Shown one piece after another: positions 7,090 through 16,057 of a stretch of DNA of 64,000 nucleotides. The translations under genes were made by a program, and so were the position numbers. The notes below the pieces were generated by a model. That model made no database searches and had not been told where the DNA came from. It saw only the letters and a list, made by a program, of their open reading frames with translations. Position 1 is the first letter of the stretch, and the number at the start of each line of letters is the position of its first letter. Location of the stretch: the NCBI RefSeq assembly GCF_003151075.1, contig NZ_CP029482.1, positions 434,001 through 498,000 on the forward strand. The letters are read 5' to 3'. This stretch comes from Pseudomonas sp. 31-12. GTDB taxonomy: Bacteria; Pseudomonadota; Gammaproteobacteria; Pseudomonadales; Pseudomonadaceae.

Positions 7090-10000
7090 AAGGGAGTTTC
7101 AACTTATCCGAATGGGCCCTCAAGCATCAGTCGTTTGTTTGGTATTTGATGTTCGTCGCGCTGCTGATGGGCGTGTTTTCGTACATGAACCTGGGCCGCG
7201 AGGAAGACCCGTCGTTCACCATCAAGACCATGGTTATCCAGACCCGCTGGCCGGGCGCGACCCAGGAAGAAACCCTCAAGCAAGTCACTGACCGCATCGA
7301 GAAAAAACTCGAGGAACTCGACTCCCTCGACTACGTGAAAAGCTACACCCGGCCCGGCGAATCGACGGTGTTCGTCAACCTGCGCGACACCACCAGTGCC
7401 AAGGACATCCCGCAAATCTGGTACCAGGTGCGCAAGAAGATCAACGACATTCGCGGCGACTTCCCTCAAGGGCTTCAGGGCCCGGGTTTCAACGACGAAT
7501 TCGGTGATGTGTTCGGTTCGGTGTATGCCTTTACCGCCGACGGCTTGTCGATGCGCCTGTTGCGCGATTACGTGGAACAGGTCCGCGCCGAAATTCGTGA
7601 AGTGCCGGGGCTGGGCAAGGTCGAGATGGTCGGTGAGCAGGACGAAGTTCTCTACCTGAATTTCTCTACCCGCAAACTGGCGGCGCTGGGCATCGATCAG
7701 CGCCAGGTGGTGCAGAGCCTGCAAACCCAGAACGCGGTGACTCCGGCCGGTGTGATCGAAGCTGGCCCGGAGCGCATCTCGGTGCGCACCTCGGGGCAGT
7801 TCGCTTCCGAGAAAGACCTGGCTAACGTCAACCTGCGGCTCAATGATCGCTTCTACCGCCTGGCCGACATCGCCGAGATCAGCCGTGGCTACGTTGACCC
7901 GGCGACCCCGGAATTCCGCTTCAACGGCCGCCCGGGCATCGGCCTCGCCATCGCCATGAAGAAGGGCGGCAACATCCAGGAGTTCGGCAAGGCGTTGCAC
8001 CAGCGCATGACCGATCTGACCGCCGACTTGCCGGTGGGCGTCGGTGTGCACACGGTTTCCGACCAGGCCGAAGTGGTGGAAAAAGCCGTCGGCGGCTTCA
8101 CCAGTGCCTTGTTCGAAGCGGTGGTGATCGTGCTGATCGTCAGCTTCGTCAGCCTCGGTGTGCGCGCCGGGCTGGTGGTGGCGTGCTCGATCCCGCTGGT
8201 GCTGGCGATGGTCTTTATCTTCATGGAATACAGCGGCATCACCATGCAGCGGATTTCACTCGGTGCGCTGATCATCGCCCTCGGCCTGCTGGTGGACGAC
8301 GCAATGATCACGGTCGAGATGATGGTCACGCGCCTGGAAATGGGCGAGACCAAGGAGCAGGCGGCAACGTTTGCCTACACCTCCACGGCGTTCCCGATGC
8401 TCACCGGTACATTGGTGACGGTCGCCGGTTTCGTGCCCATCGGCTTGAACGCCAGCTCGGCGGGCGAGTACACCTTCACCCTGTTTGCGGTGATTGCCGT
8501 GGCGATGCTGGTGTCGTGGGTTGTCGCCGTGTTGTTCGCACCGGTGATCGGCGTGCACATTCTCAGCGCCAACGTGAAGCCCCATGACGCCGAGCCGGGT
8601 CGCATCGGCCGTGCATTCAATTACGGCATGCTCTGGTCGATGCGCAATCGCTGGTGGGCCATCGGCATCACGATCGCGCTGTTCGTGGCGTCGGTGTTTT
8701 CCATGCAGTTCGTGCAGAACCAGTTCTTCCCGTCCTCGGACCGCCCGGAAATCCTCGTCGACCTCAACCTGCCGCAAAACGCCTCGATCGCCGAAACCCG
8801 CAAAGCGGTGGACAGGCTCGAAGCGACGCTCAAGGATGACCCGGACATCGTGCGCTGGAGCACTTACATCGGCGAGGGGGCGATCCGTTTCTACCTGCCT
8901 CTCGACCAGCAATTGCAGAACCCGTACTACGCGCAATTGGTGATCGTCAGCAAAGGCCTGGAGTCGCGTAATGCCCTCAGCCAACGCTTGAACGAGCGGC
9001 TGCGCAAAGATTTCGTCGGCATCGGCAGCTACGTCCAGGCGCTGGAAATGGGCCCGCCGGTGGGACGTCCGATTCAGTACCGGGTCAGCGGCAAGGACAT
9101 CGATCAGGTGCGCAAACACGCGATCGCCCTGGCTACCGAACTGGATAAAAACTCGCACATCGGCGAGATCATTTACGACTGGAACGAACCGGGCAAAGTC
9201 CTGCGCATCGACATCGCCCAGGACAAGGCGCGGCAACTGGGGCTGTCGTCGGAAGACGTGGCCAACCTGATGAACAGCATCGTCGTCGGTTCGCCGGTCA
9301 CTCAGGTTGATGACGATATCTACCTCATCAACGTCGTGGGCCGCGCGGTGGACGCGGAACGCGGCACGCCGGAAACCCTGCAGAACTTGCAGATCGTCAC
9401 CCCGGGCGGCACGTCGATTCCGCTGCTGGCCTTCGCCACGGTGCGCTATGAACTTGAGCAACCGCTGGTCTGGCGCCGCGACCGCAAGCCGACCATCACC
9501 ATCAAGGCAGCGGTGCGCGACGAGATTCAGCCGACCGACCTGGTGAAACAGCTCAAGCCTGACATCGATAAATTCGCCGCCAGTTTGCCGGTGGGTTACT
9601 CGGTTGCCACGGGCGGCACGGTGGAGGAAAGCGGCAAGGCCCAAGGGCCGATTGCCAAGGTGGTGCCGTTGATGCTGTTCCTCATGGCGACCTTCCTCAT
9701 GATCCAGCTGCACAGCGTGCAGAAGCTGTTCCTGGTGGCCAGCGTCGCGCCGCTCGGCTTGATCGGCGTGGTGCTGGCGCTGATCCCGACGGGCACGCCG
9801 ATGGGCTTTGTGGCGATCCTGGGGATTCTGGCGCTGATCGGCATCATCATCCGCAACTCGGTGATTCTGGTGACCCAGATCGATGCCCTGGAGAAAGAGG
9901 GCCTCGCGCCTTGGGATGCCGTGGCGCAGGCCACGGAGCATCGACGCCGGCCGATTCTGCTGACCGCTGCGGCAGCAAGTCTGGGGATGATCCCGATCGC

Positions 10001-10160
10001 CCGGGAAGTGTTCTGGGGGCCGATGGCGTACGCGATGATTGGCGGGATCATTATTGCGACGTTGCTGACGTTGCTGTTTTTGCCGGCGCTTTACGTCGCC
10101 TGGTACAAAATCCGCGAGCCGAAGAAAGGTGATCGGCTTGAGACCCACCCCTCACCCTAA
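7086..10160 (+). CDS. triC: RND efflux permease (TriC-like)
   Basis: A 1024-residue inner-membrane proton/drug antiporter of the AcrB superfamily. There is one TM helix near residues 15-35, a large periplasmic loop, TM2-6 with the proton-relay pair in GLLVDDAMITVEM (Asp near 404), a second periplasmic loop, and a last TM block near 860-1010. The N-terminus GREEDPSFTIKTMVI is typical of the TriC/VexF-like branch and not of MexB. It probably exports biocides or amphiphiles with TriA and TriB. The last codons and the stop (HPSP then TAA) lie within the left arm of a repeat that starts at 10145, so the repeat supplies the end of the protein. Confidence 0.85.
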   Translation: MKGSFNLSEWALKHQSFVWYLMFVALLMGVFSYMNLGREEDPSFTIKTMVIQTRWPGATQEETLKQVTDRIEKKLEELDSLDYVKSYTRPGESTVFVNLRDTTSAKDIPQIWYQVRKKINDIRGDFPQGLQGPGFNDEFGDVFGSVYAFTADGLSMRLLRDYVEQVRAEIREVPGLGKVEMVGEQDEVLYLNFSTRKLAALGIDQRQVVQSLQTQNAVTPAGVIEAGPERISVRTSGQFASEKDLANVNLRLNDRFYRLADIAEISRGYVDPATPEFRFNGRPGIGLAIAMKKGGNIQEFGKALHQRMTDLTADLPVGVGVHTVSDQAEVVEKAVGGFTSALFEAVVIVLIVSFVSLGVRAGLVVACSIPLVLAMVFIFMEYSGITMQRISLGALIIALGLLVDDAMITVEMMVTRLEMGETKEQAATFAYTSTAFPMLTGTLVTVAGFVPIGLNASSAGEYTFTLFAVIAVAMLVSWVVAVLFAPVIGVHILSANVKPHDAEPGRIGRAFNYGMLWSMRNRWWAIGITIALFVASVFSMQFVQNQFFPSSDRPEILVDLNLPQNASIAETRKAVDRLEATLKDDPDIVRWSTYIGEGAIRFYLPLDQQLQNPYYAQLVIVSKGLESRNALSQRLNERLRKDFVGIGSYVQALEMGPPVGRPIQYRVSGKDIDQVRKHAIALATELDKNSHIGEIIYDWNEPGKVLRIDIAQDKARQLGLSSEDVANLMNSIVVGSPVTQVDDDIYLINVVGRAVDAERGTPETLQNLQIVTPGGTSIPLLAFATVRYELEQPLVWRRDRKPTITIKAAVRDEIQPTDLVKQLKPDIDKFAASLPVGYSVATGGTVEESGKAQGPIAKVVPLMLFLMATFLMIQLHSVQKLFLVASVAPLGLIGVVLALIPTGTPMGFVAILGILALIGIIIRNSVILVTQIDALEKEGLAPWDAVAQATEHRRRPILLTAAAASLGMIPIAREVFWGPMAYAMIGGIIIATLLTLLFLPALYVAWYKIREPKKGDRLETHPSP

Positions 10161-10311
10161 CCCTCTCCCCAAGGGGTAGAGGGGACTGACCGAGGTGTTC
10201 CGGAGAAATTTTGCGATCGGGGAAATAGAGTTGAACTCAGGTTTTGAAAAGCTTGAACATCTGCTCCCTTCCCCCTCGCCCCTTTGGGGAGAGGGTTGGG
10301 GTGAGGGGTGG
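10145..10311. repeat. Paired repeat, family C, overlapping the triC stop
   Basis: CCACCCCTCACCCTAACCC on the left is matched by an inverted GGGTTGGGGTGAGGGGTGG on the right, each next to a short GGGG/CCCC hairpin. The TAA stop of triC is the TAA inside CCCTAACCC of the left arm. The same family recurs at 40751-40910. Confidence 0.9.
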
Positions 10312-10334
10312 ATCTCATTGACACACCCCCACAA

Positions 10335-10961
10335 TCACGCCCGACGCCAAACACTCGCCAACCAAGGCTGCTGCTCCCGCGGCAGCCCCGCCGGCCGGTA
10401 GTAATGCTCCAGCTCCACAAACCCCGCCTCAGTCAGCAATTGCTGCCACGCCGCCAGATCGTGATACGCCCCATACCGTGACCCATTCCACCCTTCCTGA
10501 TTCTCGCCCCGCGGATTGGAACTGAACAACACGCCACCCGGCTTCAACGCCCCGCGCAACTGTTTCAACACCCGAGGCAATTCCTGGCGCGGGATATGAA
10601 ACAGCACCGCATTGGCGAAAATCCCGTCGAAGCGTTCATTCGGCAGATCCAGCTTCAGAAAGTCCTGCTGCCACACCTCACAACCACTGTCCTCACGCGC
10701 CATCTGTGCGAACTTCTCCGACCCATCCAGCCCGACAGCCGTGTGGCCCATGCGCGTGAACGTCTGCAAATCACGCCCCGGCCCACAGCCAAAATCGAGA
10801 ATGTCGAACGGCGCCTCGCCCTGAATATGCCGCAACAGGGCGTCGATGTTCTGGCTGACATCATGATCGCGAGTCCCCTCGCGAAAACCCTCGGCCACCG
10901 AGTTGTAATGGCCCAGGGTGGTGGCGGTGATCTGCTCGAGGTCAGTGGGGGTTTGTTTCAT
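10335..10961 (-). CDS. Class I SAM-dependent methyltransferase
   Basis: A 208-residue Rossmann methyltransferase. Motif I is ILDFGCGPGRDL near residue 52, the acidic ribose-binding position follows in VGLDGS, and motif IV-like FDGIFANAVLFHIP lies near 105. The start at 10961 (MKQTPTDLEQ) is chosen because the longer frame would run into the REP sequence at 11030. Similar proteins are annotated as ubiquinone/menaquinone-type or tellurite-resistance-type methyltransferases, but no substrate can be assigned. It lies alone between two repeats. Confidence 0.8.
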   Translation of the reverse strand: MKQTPTDLEQITATTLGHYNSVAEGFREGTRDHDVSQNIDALLRHIQGEAPFDILDFGCGPGRDLQTFTRMGHTAVGLDGSEKFAQMAREDSGCEVWQQDFLKLDLPNERFDGIFANAVLFHIPRQELPRVLKQLRGALKPGGVLFSSNPRGENQEGWNGSRYGAYHDLAAWQQLLTEAGFVELEHYYRPAGLPREQQPWLASVWRRA

Positions 10962-11029
10962 GGTCGGCTGCGCAGGCAATGGGGATTTGTCGAATATACG
11001 CCATGAGGCCGGTGGCTGCTGCGCAGCCA

Positions 11030-11093
11030 ATCGCGAGCAGGCTCGCTCCCACAGTTGATCGCGTACACCTGTGGGAGCGGGCTTGCCCGCGAT
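11030..11093. repeat. REP pair, family B
   Basis: ATCGCGAGCAGGCTCGCTCC and, inverted, GTGGGAGCGGGCTTGCCCGC flank a 16-bp spacer. It separates the methyltransferase gene from the DUF3077-like gene. Confidence 0.85.
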
Positions 11094-11102
11094 AGCGATG
11101 TC

Positions 11103-11459
11103 TCAGCCCTGCTTCATCCCCAGGCAATCAATGGAACGATCAACCATGGCTTTGGCAATTTCCAGCAGATGCCAGACAGAAAACACCATGGCCCGGTCCG
11201 CGCCTTTGAGGTGATCGCCACACTGATACGCCGTGACGGACGCGCAACGCAGCAGATCAGCGACATAGAGTTGGGTGTCTTCGAAACTCACGTCTTCGCT
11301 GACGTTGTAGAACCGCAGCTCATCGGGTGCTGAAGGCTGTTCACCGGTGAGGTAGAAATCGATTGCACGATAAAGGGCGGAGCGGTCTCTTGGCCTGTCG
11401 TCAGTCGGTTTGCCTTGGGTGGACGTTTCGGGAGGTGGATCGGGGACGGATCTTTTCAT
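11103..11459 (-). CDS. DUF3077-like small protein
   Basis: A 118-residue acidic protein with a Pro/Thr-rich N-terminus (VPDPPPETST) and a helical C-terminal half with LLRCASVTAYQCGDHL and SVWHLLEIAKAMVD, matching the helical pattern of the DUF3077 family of Pseudomonas. No signal peptide or catalytic motif is seen and its function is unknown. It is preceded at 11514-11690 by a structured RNA element that also occurs before the small gene at 48951. This suggests control at the RNA level (inference). The family name comes from pattern recall and should be checked. Confidence 0.6.
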   Translation of the reverse strand: MKRSVPDPPPETSTQGKPTDDRPRDRSALYRAIDFYLTGEQPSAPDELRFYNVSEDVSFEDTQLYVADLLRCASVTAYQCGDHLKGADRAMVFSVWHLLEIAKAMVDRSIDCLGMKQG

Positions 11460-11513
11460 TGGTGTTGCTCCTATTGCTGCTGGGAAGCTGACACCTTCGC
11501 CTACTAAGCGGTG

Positions 11514-11690
11514 GGTGGCAGCTGTGCGCAGGTAGTAGGCCGGTCAATAGGAAAACCGGTGCACCCAGGGGTGCCCCACGCACAGCCACCATTTTCTGCA
11601 CGCGGCAAGAAACACCGGGCATGAGCATGGAACCGCCATACGCCTATTGTTCCGGGCTACTAGACCCGATCACTGATATGCAGTGATGGA
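11514..11690 (-). ncRNA. Structured leader RNA, C4-like (copy 1)
   Basis: Read on the minus strand the order is: a 7-bp hairpin ATCACTG/CAGTGAT (11669-11687); a short hairpin with arms CGGG/CCCG (11653-11668); a linker; then a long stem GGTGG plus CTGTGCG (11579-11590) closing on CGCACAG plus CCACC (11514-11528). Inside it are a 5-bp hairpin GCACC/GGTGC with a 4-nt loop (11561-11574) and a hairpin CCGGT/ACCGG (11540-11559). The element at 49297-49472 has the same order, size and distance to its gene with matched base changes. An AUG at the base of the long stem opens a small frame, as in phage C4/Ash leaders. Confidence 0.6.
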
Positions 11691-11843
11691 CCGAGACTAG
11701 CCACCGAAATTGGCAGGCGCAAGCGAGCGGAATGATCTAGGAAATGTCCTGCAAATGAAAGGGAACAGGCCTGTAGGCGCACTGATTTTCCTGTGGGAAA
11801 TGTTCCCCCTGTCACGAAGGAAATTGCCTGTGTCGAGAGTGCT

Positions 11844-11981
11844 TTTGTGGCGAGGGGGTTTACCCCCGTTGGGGTGCGCAGCAGCCCCCAAAGCCATTCA
11901 AAGAGGTGTGTCAGGCAAACCAGGTCAGCAGGTTTTGGGGCCGCTTCGCAGCCCAACGGGGGTAAACTCCCTCGCCACAAA
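11844..11981. repeat. REP pair (REPIN), family A variant
   Basis: TTTGTGGCGAGGGGGTTTAC on the left and the inverted GTAAACTCCCTCGCCACAAA on the right, with outer palindromes GTGCGCAGCAGCCCCC and GGGGCCGCTTCGCAGCCC facing inwards. This variant replaces AGCTTGCT with GTTTAC. It lies beyond the 3' end of metI. Confidence 0.88.
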
Positions 11982-12003
11982 AGCTTTACAACCTTGACCG
12001 CAT

Positions 12004-12648
12004 TCAGCGCTTGTTGAGCCCCCGTGCCAACCGATCTCCACCGAGCTGGATCACCGCCACCAACACCACCAGTAACACAATCACCGTCAGCATGATCTGG
12101 CTGTCGAAGCGCTGATACCCGTATCGATAGGCGATATCGCCCAGTCCACCGGCACCAATCGCCCCGGCCATGGCCGACGAGTTGATCATGGTCACCAGCG
12201 TAATCGTGAAACCACCAACAATCCCCGGCAGCGCCTCAGGCAACAGCACATGCCAGACGATGTGCCAGCGCCGGCAACCCATCGCCTGCGCGGCTTCGAT
12301 CAACCCGTGATCAACCTCTCGCAAACTAACTTCCGCGATACGCGCAAAAAAAGGCGTGGCCGCAATCGTCAGCGGTACCACGGCGGCCCAGACACCGTAC
12401 GTGGTGCCGACGATCAAGCGGGTGAACGGGATCAGCGCCACCATCAGAATCAGGAATGGAATCGAGCGGAACAGGTTCACGAATGCGCCCAGTGCGCGGT
12501 TCAGTGCCGGTGCTTCGTAGATGCCACCCTTGGAACTGGTGACCAGAATCACCGCCAGCGGAATGCCCGCCAGCAGCGCAATCAGCGACGACACGCCGAC
12601 CATCAAAAACGTGTCGATGAAGCCTTGCAGCAAGCGATCAAACCACAT
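12004..12648 (-). CDS. metI: MetI methionine-type ABC permease
   Basis: A 214-residue inner-membrane permease of the MetI family with about five TM helices and the EAA loop [20 protein letters not shown] near residue 125. The start at 12648 (MWFDRLLQG) overlaps the end of metN by 11 bp; the longer frame from 12687 adds a basic stretch with no ribosome site. With MetN and MetQ it forms an importer for methionine or related organosulfur compounds. It is the last gene of the minus-strand sulfur operon. Confidence 0.88.
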   Translation of the reverse strand: MWFDRLLQGFIDTFLMVGVSSLIALLAGIPLAVILVTSSKGGIYEAPALNRALGAFVNLFRSIPFLILMVALIPFTRLIVGTTYGVWAAVVPLTIAATPFFARIAEVSLREVDHGLIEAAQAMGCRRWHIVWHVLLPEALPGIVGGFTITLVTMINSSAMAGAIGAGGLGDIAYRYGYQRFDSQIMLTVIVLLVVLVAVIQLGGDRLARGLNKR

Positions 12649-13759
12649 AGCCCAATACCTCCGCCTGTTGCGCCCAATTGCCGGCACGCTGACGCAATTC
12701 TTCAGCGCCGAGCGACGAACCCGTCACCGCCAGCAGCAATTGCCCCAGCGCGTGGCCCTGAATCCGTTCCACGCCACCTTGTAGCAACCTCACGCGTCCA
12801 CCGAGGGCGCTGAACAAGGCCGCCAGATCCGGTTCATCTGTCGCGCTGCCAGTGAATTGCAAACGCAACACCACCGCCGCGTCCGAAGACTGTGGTTGCG
12901 GACGCAAGCGGCTTTGCAGTTCTTGCGGCAGAGCGTGTTGCAACGGCGCGAGCAAGGTCTTGCTGACGTCATGCTGCGGGTTGCCGAACACTTCCCACAC
13001 CGGCCCTTGCTCGACGATGTGCCCGTGTTCCAGCACCACCACCCGATCGCAGATATCGCGGATCACCGCCATCTCGTGGGTGATCAGCACAATGGATAAA
13101 CCCAGGCGCTGATTGATCTCGCGCAGCAGGCCGAGGATCGATTGGGTGGTCTCCGGGTCCAGCGCCGATGTGGCTTCGTCGCACAGCAGAATTTCCGGAT
13201 CGTGCACCAGGGCGCGGGCGATGCCGACGCGTTGTTTCTGCCCACCCGACAGCTGCGCCGGATAGGCCTTGTGCTTGCCTTGCAGGCCCACCAGCTCCAG
13301 CAATTCACGGACTTTCTGTTCGCGTTTTTCCTTGGGCACACCGGCCACTTTCAGCGGCAACTCGACGTTCTGCCAAACGGTTTTGGCGGACATCAGGTTG
13401 AAGTGCTGGAAGATCATGCCGATCCGCCGGCGCAGCGCCACCAGACGGTCTTCATCGAACTCGCCGATGTCCACTTGATCGATCAACACCCGCCCGGTGC
13501 TCGGTTGCTCCAGACGATTGATGGTGCGGATCAGCGACGACTTGCCGGCGCCGCTGCGACCGATGATGCCGAACACTTCACCGCGCTGGATCGCCAGGTC
13601 GATGCCGTGCAAAGCCGCCACCGGACCTTGCTGGCCAGTGTAGGTTTTACCCAGGCCGATGAAGCGCACGTGCGCCCGGTTCAGGTCCGGGTGCAGTTCG
13701 GTCTGTTCGGCTTTATGTGGCTCTGGAATATCCAGTCGCCGTTGGATCGCGGCCGTCAT
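12638..13759 (-). CDS. metN: MetN methionine-type ABC ATPase
   Basis: A 373-residue ATP-binding subunit. Walker [10 protein letters not shown] near residue 68, signature LSGGQKQR near 172, and Walker [14 protein letters not shown] near 191. The C-terminal ~90 residues correspond to the NIL (ACT-like) domain that in MetN binds methionine and shuts off transport. The first 30 residues are an extension before the ABC domain. The start at 13759 leaves 2 bp after the metQ stop. A partner for MetI and MetQ in the same operon. Confidence 0.88.
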   Translation of the reverse strand: MTAAIQRRLDIPEPHKAEQTELHPDLNRAHVRFIGLGKTYTGQQGPVAALHGIDLAIQRGEVFGIIGRSGAGKSSLIRTINRLEQPSTGRVLIDQVDIGEFDEDRLVALRRRIGMIFQHFNLMSAKTVWQNVELPLKVAGVPKEKREQKVRELLELVGLQGKHKAYPAQLSGGQKQRVGIARALVHDPEILLCDEATSALDPETTQSILGLLREINQRLGLSIVLITHEMAVIRDICDRVVVLEHGHIVEQGPVWEVFGNPQHDVSKTLLAPLQHALPQELQSRLRPQPQSSDAAVVLRLQFTGSATDEPDLAALFSALGGRVRLLQGGVERIQGHALGQLLLAVTGSSLGAEELRQRAGNWAQQAEVLGYVV

Positions 13760-13761
13760 CC

Positions 13762-14571
13762 TCAGCTTTCCCAACCGGCTTGATAGAGCTTGCCGTGGGC
13801 TTTATCCAAGGCTGCGCGAACGGCTGGCGAGTGCTGGTAAATGTCGACGAATTTGATCAGGCGCGGGTCGGTTTTGCTTTTCGGCTGGATCACGAACTGG
13901 ATCACGTATTCCTTGTGATCGAGGCCATCAAACAGCAGCGCAGAACCGGCATCGAAGGTCTTCGACAGACGGATGTAGGCCGGGTAGCCCTGCACAAGAT
14001 CAGCGTCGTCATGGGCGCGCACCAGTTGCACAGCCTCAACCTGCAGGATCTTGATGTTCTTCGGGTTGGCAATGATGTCTTCTTCGGTGGCCTTGTAGCC
14101 GACACCCGGTTTGAGGGTGATCAAACCGGCCTTGGCCAACAGTTGCAGGCCGCGACCGCTGTTGATCGGGTCGTTGGCAATGGCGACGCTGGCGCCTTGT
14201 GGCAAGTCGTCGAAGCTTTTGTATTTCTTCGAGTAGAGGCCGACGTTGTTGATGATTCCCGGCGCGAACGGCACCAGGTCAAAACCGGCGGCGGCCTTGG
14301 CGTTTTCCAGGAACGGGACGTGCTGGAAGTAATTCACATCGATGTCGCCGGCCGCGAGGCTGACGTTGGGGGCGATCCAGTCGCTGAACTCCACCAGGTC
14401 GACTTGCAGGCCTTGTTTTTTCGCTTCTTCAACGGCGGCCTCCAGCGGAATGGCGAAGGCGGCGGTGGTACCGACTTTCAACGGCGCGTCGGCGGCGAAG
14501 CTGATGGAGCTGAAGAGGCCGAGGGCCAGGGCCAGTGCTTTGACTGGGTGGGTGAGGTAGGTCTTTTTCAT
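13762..14571 (-). CDS. metQ: MetQ/NlpA-family substrate-binding protein
   Basis: A 269-residue binding protein of the NlpA family. The start at 14571 gives [13 protein letters not shown] and a hydrophobic signal ending SISFAADAP; no lipobox cysteine is present. [20 protein letters not shown] and [15 protein letters not shown] match the family. The longer frame runs back into the REP pair at 14620-14694 and is not used. Position after two SfnB-type flavoproteins and an LLM monooxygenase suggests the ligand may be an organosulfur compound and not methionine itself (inference). Confidence 0.87.
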   Translation of the reverse strand: MKKTYLTHPVKALALALGLFSSISFAADAPLKVGTTAAFAIPLEAAVEEAKKQGLQVDLVEFSDWIAPNVSLAAGDIDVNYFQHVPFLENAKAAAGFDLVPFAPGIINNVGLYSKKYKSFDDLPQGASVAIANDPINSGRGLQLLAKAGLITLKPGVGYKATEEDIIANPKNIKILQVEAVQLVRAHDDADLVQGYPAYIRLSKTFDAGSALLFDGLDHKEYVIQFVIQPKSKTDPRLIKFVDIYQHSPAVRAALDKAHGKLYQAGWES

Positions 14572-14619
14572 GATGGTTATTCCAGTCAGTGCATAAATTT
14601 GGGGTGTCTGTTCGGACCT

Positions 14620-14694
14620 CTTCGCGGGCAAGCCCGCTCCCACAGGGGTTGTGTGAACACCCGAGAACACTGTGGGAGCGGGCTTGCCCGCGAT
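14620..14694. repeat. REP pair, family B
   Basis: TTCGCGGGCAAGCCCGCTCC and the inverted GTGGGAGCGGGCTTGCCCGC are separated by about 30 bp. The pair sits inside the sulfur operon, between the LLM monooxygenase and metQ, where a stable hairpin could affect mRNA stability. Confidence 0.9.
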
Positions 14695-14698
14695 GCTT

Positions 14699-16057
14699 TT
14701 AGCGGCGAAACGCCGAACCGGTATGTTGCCCAGGTAAATGCGCTTCACCGTGAAACAGCTTTTCCCGCAGGCTGCCGTTGTCATAAGCCGTTTTGTACGA
14801 CCCACGCCGCTGCAACTCAGGGATCACCAGTTCAATGAAATCCACATAGCTTTCCGGCGTGACAATCCGCGTCAGGTTGAAGCCATCCAGCCCGGTCTCG
14901 GCGATCCACGATTCCAGCTCATCCGCCACTTGCTCAGGCGAACCGACCACCGTGATGTAGCGACCGCCGAGGGCGTGTTGCTCAAGCAATTTGCGTCGGG
15001 TCCAGTCGTTGTTTTGCAGGTTCCTGGTGGCCGACTGGATGGCGTTGCTCTTCACGTACTGGATCGGTTCGTCGATCTCGTATTCGGAAAAATCGATCCC
15101 GGTCGACGCCGAGAAATGCGCCACGCCTGCTTCAGCGCTGGCGTAGCTGAGGTACTCGGCGTGCTTCTTCCAGGCAAGCTCTTCGGTGGCGCCGACAATC
15201 ACGTTCAAGCCCATGAACACCTTGATGTCCTCGGGATTACGCCCGGCTTCAACCGCGCTGGCGCGAACCTTGTCCACTTGCACCTTGGTCGACGGTTTGT
15301 TCTGACCGCTGATGAACACGCATTCGGCATGGCGCCCGGCGAACAGCAAACCGCGATCCGAACTGCCGGCCTGGAACAGCACCGGCGTGCGCTGCGGCGA
15401 CGGTTCGCAGAGGTGGTAACCCTCGACCTGATAGAACTCGCCCTTATGCTCGACCTTGTGCACTTTCGCAGGTGAGGCGTAGATCCGTTGCTGCGGGTCA
15501 TTCAGCACCGCGCCGTTTTCCCAGCTGCCTTCCCAGAGTTTGTAGAGCACTTCCAGGTATTCATCGGCCTGGTCGTAGCGGCGGTCGTGTTCCACCTGTT
15601 CGCTCAGGCCCATGGCTTTGGCGGCGCTGTCGAGGTAGCCGGTAACGATGTTCCAGCCGACCCGGCCGCGGCTCAGGTGATCGAGCGTCGACATGCGGCG
15701 GGCGAACAGATACGGCGGCTCGTACGTCAGGTTGGCGGTGAGGCCGAAGCCGAGGTTTTTGGTCACCGCCGCCATGGCCGAAACCAGCAGCAGTGGATCG
15801 TTGACCGGCAGTTGGATCGACTCTTTCAGCGGCACGTCGACGGAGTTTTGGTAAACGTCGTAAACCCCGACGATGTCCGCGATGAACAGACCGTCGAACA
15901 GCCCGCGCTCCAGCAACTGCGCCAGTTCGGTCCAGTATTCGAGGGTTTTGTATTGGGTGGAGGTGTCCCGTGGATGCGTCCACAGGCCATGGTTGATGTG
16001 CCCGATGCAATTCATGTTGAACGCGTTGAGCAGGATCTTCTTTTTCGCTTCGGCCAT
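14699..16057 (-). CDS. LLM-class FMN-dependent monooxygenase (NtaA/DmoA/SnaA type)
   Basis: A 452-residue flavin monooxygenase of the bacterial luciferase-like superfamily. It opens with LNAFNMNCIGHINHGLWTHP and carries LFDGLFIADIVGVYDVY, GWNIVTGYLDSAAKAMG and PVLFQAGSSDRG, all landmarks of the NtaA/SnaA/DszA/DmoA branch. Such enzymes use FMNH2 from a partner reductase to cleave C-S or C-N bonds. The neighbours (two SfnB-like proteins, metQNI) favour a sulfur substrate such as a sulfone, sulfide or sulfonate. The ATG overlaps the upstream stop as TGATG. No flavin reductase gene is in the window. Confidence 0.87.
   Translation of the reverse strand: MAEAKKKILLNAFNMNCIGHINHGLWTHPRDTSTQYKTLEYWTELAQLLERGLFDGLFIADIVGVYDVYQNSVDVPLKESIQLPVNDPLLLVSAMAAVTKNLGFGLTANLTYEPPYLFARRMSTLDHLSRGRVGWNIVTGYLDSAAKAMGLSEQVEHDRRYDQADEYLEVLYKLWEGSWENGAVLNDPQQRIYASPAKVHKVEHKGEFYQVEGYHLCEPSPQRTPVLFQAGSSDRGLLFAGRHAECVFISGQNKPSTKVQVDKVRASAVEAGRNPEDIKVFMGLNVIVGATEELAWKKHAEYLSYASAEAGVAHFSASTGIDFSEYEIDEPIQYVKSNAIQSATRNLQNNDWTRRKLLEQHALGGRYITVVGSPEQVADELESWIAETGLDGFNLTRIVTPESYVDFIELVIPELQRRGSYKTAYDNGSLREKLFHGEAHLPGQHTGSAFRR

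Noticed and set aside
8256..10148. 630-codon minus-strand frame
   Set aside because: Antisense to triC, His/Arg/Gln-rich and without a ribosome site.
10962..11030. Longer methyltransferase start at 11030
   Set aside because: It runs into the REP element and lacks family residues before MKQTP.
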